A DNA stretch of 64,000 bases from Serratia sarumanii (GTDB lineage: Bacteria > Pseudomonadota > Gammaproteobacteria > Enterobacterales > Enterobacteriaceae): NCBI RefSeq assembly GCF_029962605.1, contig NZ_CP124750.1:3286001-3350000 (forward strand). Direction: 5' to 3'. A program made the position numbers and the translations under genes. The notes under the pieces were generated by a model. It ran no database searches. It saw only the letters and a program-made list of their open reading frames with translations, and had not been told where the DNA came from. Each line of letters begins with the position of its first letter. Position 1 is the first letter of the stretch. Below are positions 63,377-64,000 of this stretch, piece after piece.

Positions 63377-64000
63377 TTACTTCACGTCCATCTTCGGGAA
63401 TTCCATTTCGCTGTACTTCACGACGCGGGTGCCGCGCGACAGCTTGTAACCGAACCAAATCAGCAGGAACAGCGGAATGCCAATGTAGGTGGCGGTCACG
63501 CCGTACCAGTCAATCTTGTCTTGCAGGAAGGCCTGGTAGTTCTGGCCCAGGGTAATGATCAGGCACAGCACGAAGGCGAAGATCGGCCCCAGCGGGAAGA
63601 ACCCGGAACGGTATGGCAAGTCGTTCAGATCGCGCCCCTGCAGCATGTAACCGCGACGGAAACGGTAGTGGCTGATGGCGATGCCCAACCAGGCGATGAA
63701 ACCGGTCATGCCCGAGGTATTCAGCAGCCACAGGTAAACCGACTGGTTGCCGAACATCGAGGTCAGGAAGCACAGCCCGGCCACCACGCAGGTCGCATAC
63801 AGCGCGTTGCGCGGCACGCCGCCTTTCGACAGCTTGGCGAAGATGCGCGGCGCCTTGCCTTCCGACGCCAGGGTGTACAGCATGCGGGTAGAGGCGTACA
63901 TGCCCGAGTTACCGGCGGACAGCACCGCCGTCAGGATCACCGCGTTCATCACCGCCGCCGCCGACAGCAGGCCGGCATGCTGGAACACCAGGGTGAACGG
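63377..64000 (-). CDS. lysP: Lysine-specific permease LysP (C-terminal part, truncated by window edge)
   Basis: 208 codons up to the window end; the frame is open at 64000, so the gene continues beyond. The visible part is the C-terminal third of an APC permease: AGNSGMYASTRMLYTLASEG, NTSGMTGFIAWLGIAISHYR, LPYRSGFFPLGPIFAFVLCL and YIGIPLFLLIWFGYKL match E. coli LysP closely. It imports lysine with protons and, in E. coli, also inhibits the CadC regulator. Start and control region are not in view. Confidence 0.9.
   Translation of the reverse strand, partial: PFTLVFQHAGLLSAAAVMNAVILTAVLSAGNSGMYASTRMLYTLASEGKAPRIFAKLSKGGVPRNALYATCVVAGLCFLTSMFGNQSVYLWLLNTSGMTGFIAWLGIAISHYRFRRGYMLQGRDLNDLPYRSGFFPLGPIFAFVLCLIITLGQNYQAFLQDKIDWYGVTATYIGIPLFLLIWFGYKLSRGTRVVKYSEMEFPKMDVK

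Overview
The window looks like chromosome of a high-GC Enterobacterales member, most likely a Serratia of the S. marcescens type. The basis is recognition of many close E. coli-like proteins (SbcB, YeeA, YeeX, PlaP, PuuA, PuuR, LysP, YtfJ) in an E. coli-like neighbourhood, together with genes typical of Serratia. No rRNA, CRISPR array, transposase or integrase was recognised.

Layout. 1-2.5 kb: a tRNA-Asn gene with its terminator, a periplasmic DUF4432 protein, a decayed copy of the tRNA 3' end plus terminator, and a HigBA-like toxin-antitoxin pair. 2.7-5.9 kb: a citrate/tricarballylate-type MFS symporter, an orphan ModA-like binding protein and a convergent LysR regulator. 6.0-20.3 kb: a lipid cluster with the full gene set expected for bacterial sphingolipids (acyl-AMP ligase, ACP, serine palmitoyltransferase, ceramide-reductase-like SDR, and a GNAT-like acyltransferase candidate for ceramide synthase). 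It also holds a DgkA paralogue, three thymidylate-kinase-like P-loop proteins, a flippase, a YtfJ-family protein and a second LptF/LptG pair. I read it as a make, modify, flip and export pathway for a non-glycerol lipid.

20.3-30.6 kb: an accessory region, mostly AT-richer, inserted behind lptG. Two extra, degenerate copies of the lptG 3' end lie at 22.03 and 26.17 kb, so it looks like a layered insertion hotspot. It carries a DUF4236 protein, a PD-(D/E)XK nuclease, a serine hydrolase with a divergent LysR, and a three-gene SIR2-HerA-nuclease cassette likely to be anti-phage defence.

30.8-39.7 kb: a LacI regulator facing a seven-gene operon (polyol dehydrogenase, ABC importer, L-xylulose kinase, two pentulose-5-phosphate epimerases). 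It predicts conversion of xylitol or L-arabitol via L-xylulose to D-xylulose 5-phosphate. 39.8-42.9 kb: a LysR divergent from an M20 amidohydrolase and an amino-acid-type binding protein. 43-54 kb: conserved yeeX, yeeA, an AmiD-like amidase, an S24 regulator with clear operators, a reductase, a HolE-like protein, sbcB, plaP, puuA and puuR. 54-62 kb: a sugar-type ABC ATPase/permease pair without a binding protein, then a Fur-box-flanked siderophore uptake locus. 62-64 kb: a degenerate GGDEF membrane protein and the 3' part of lysP, which runs off the window.
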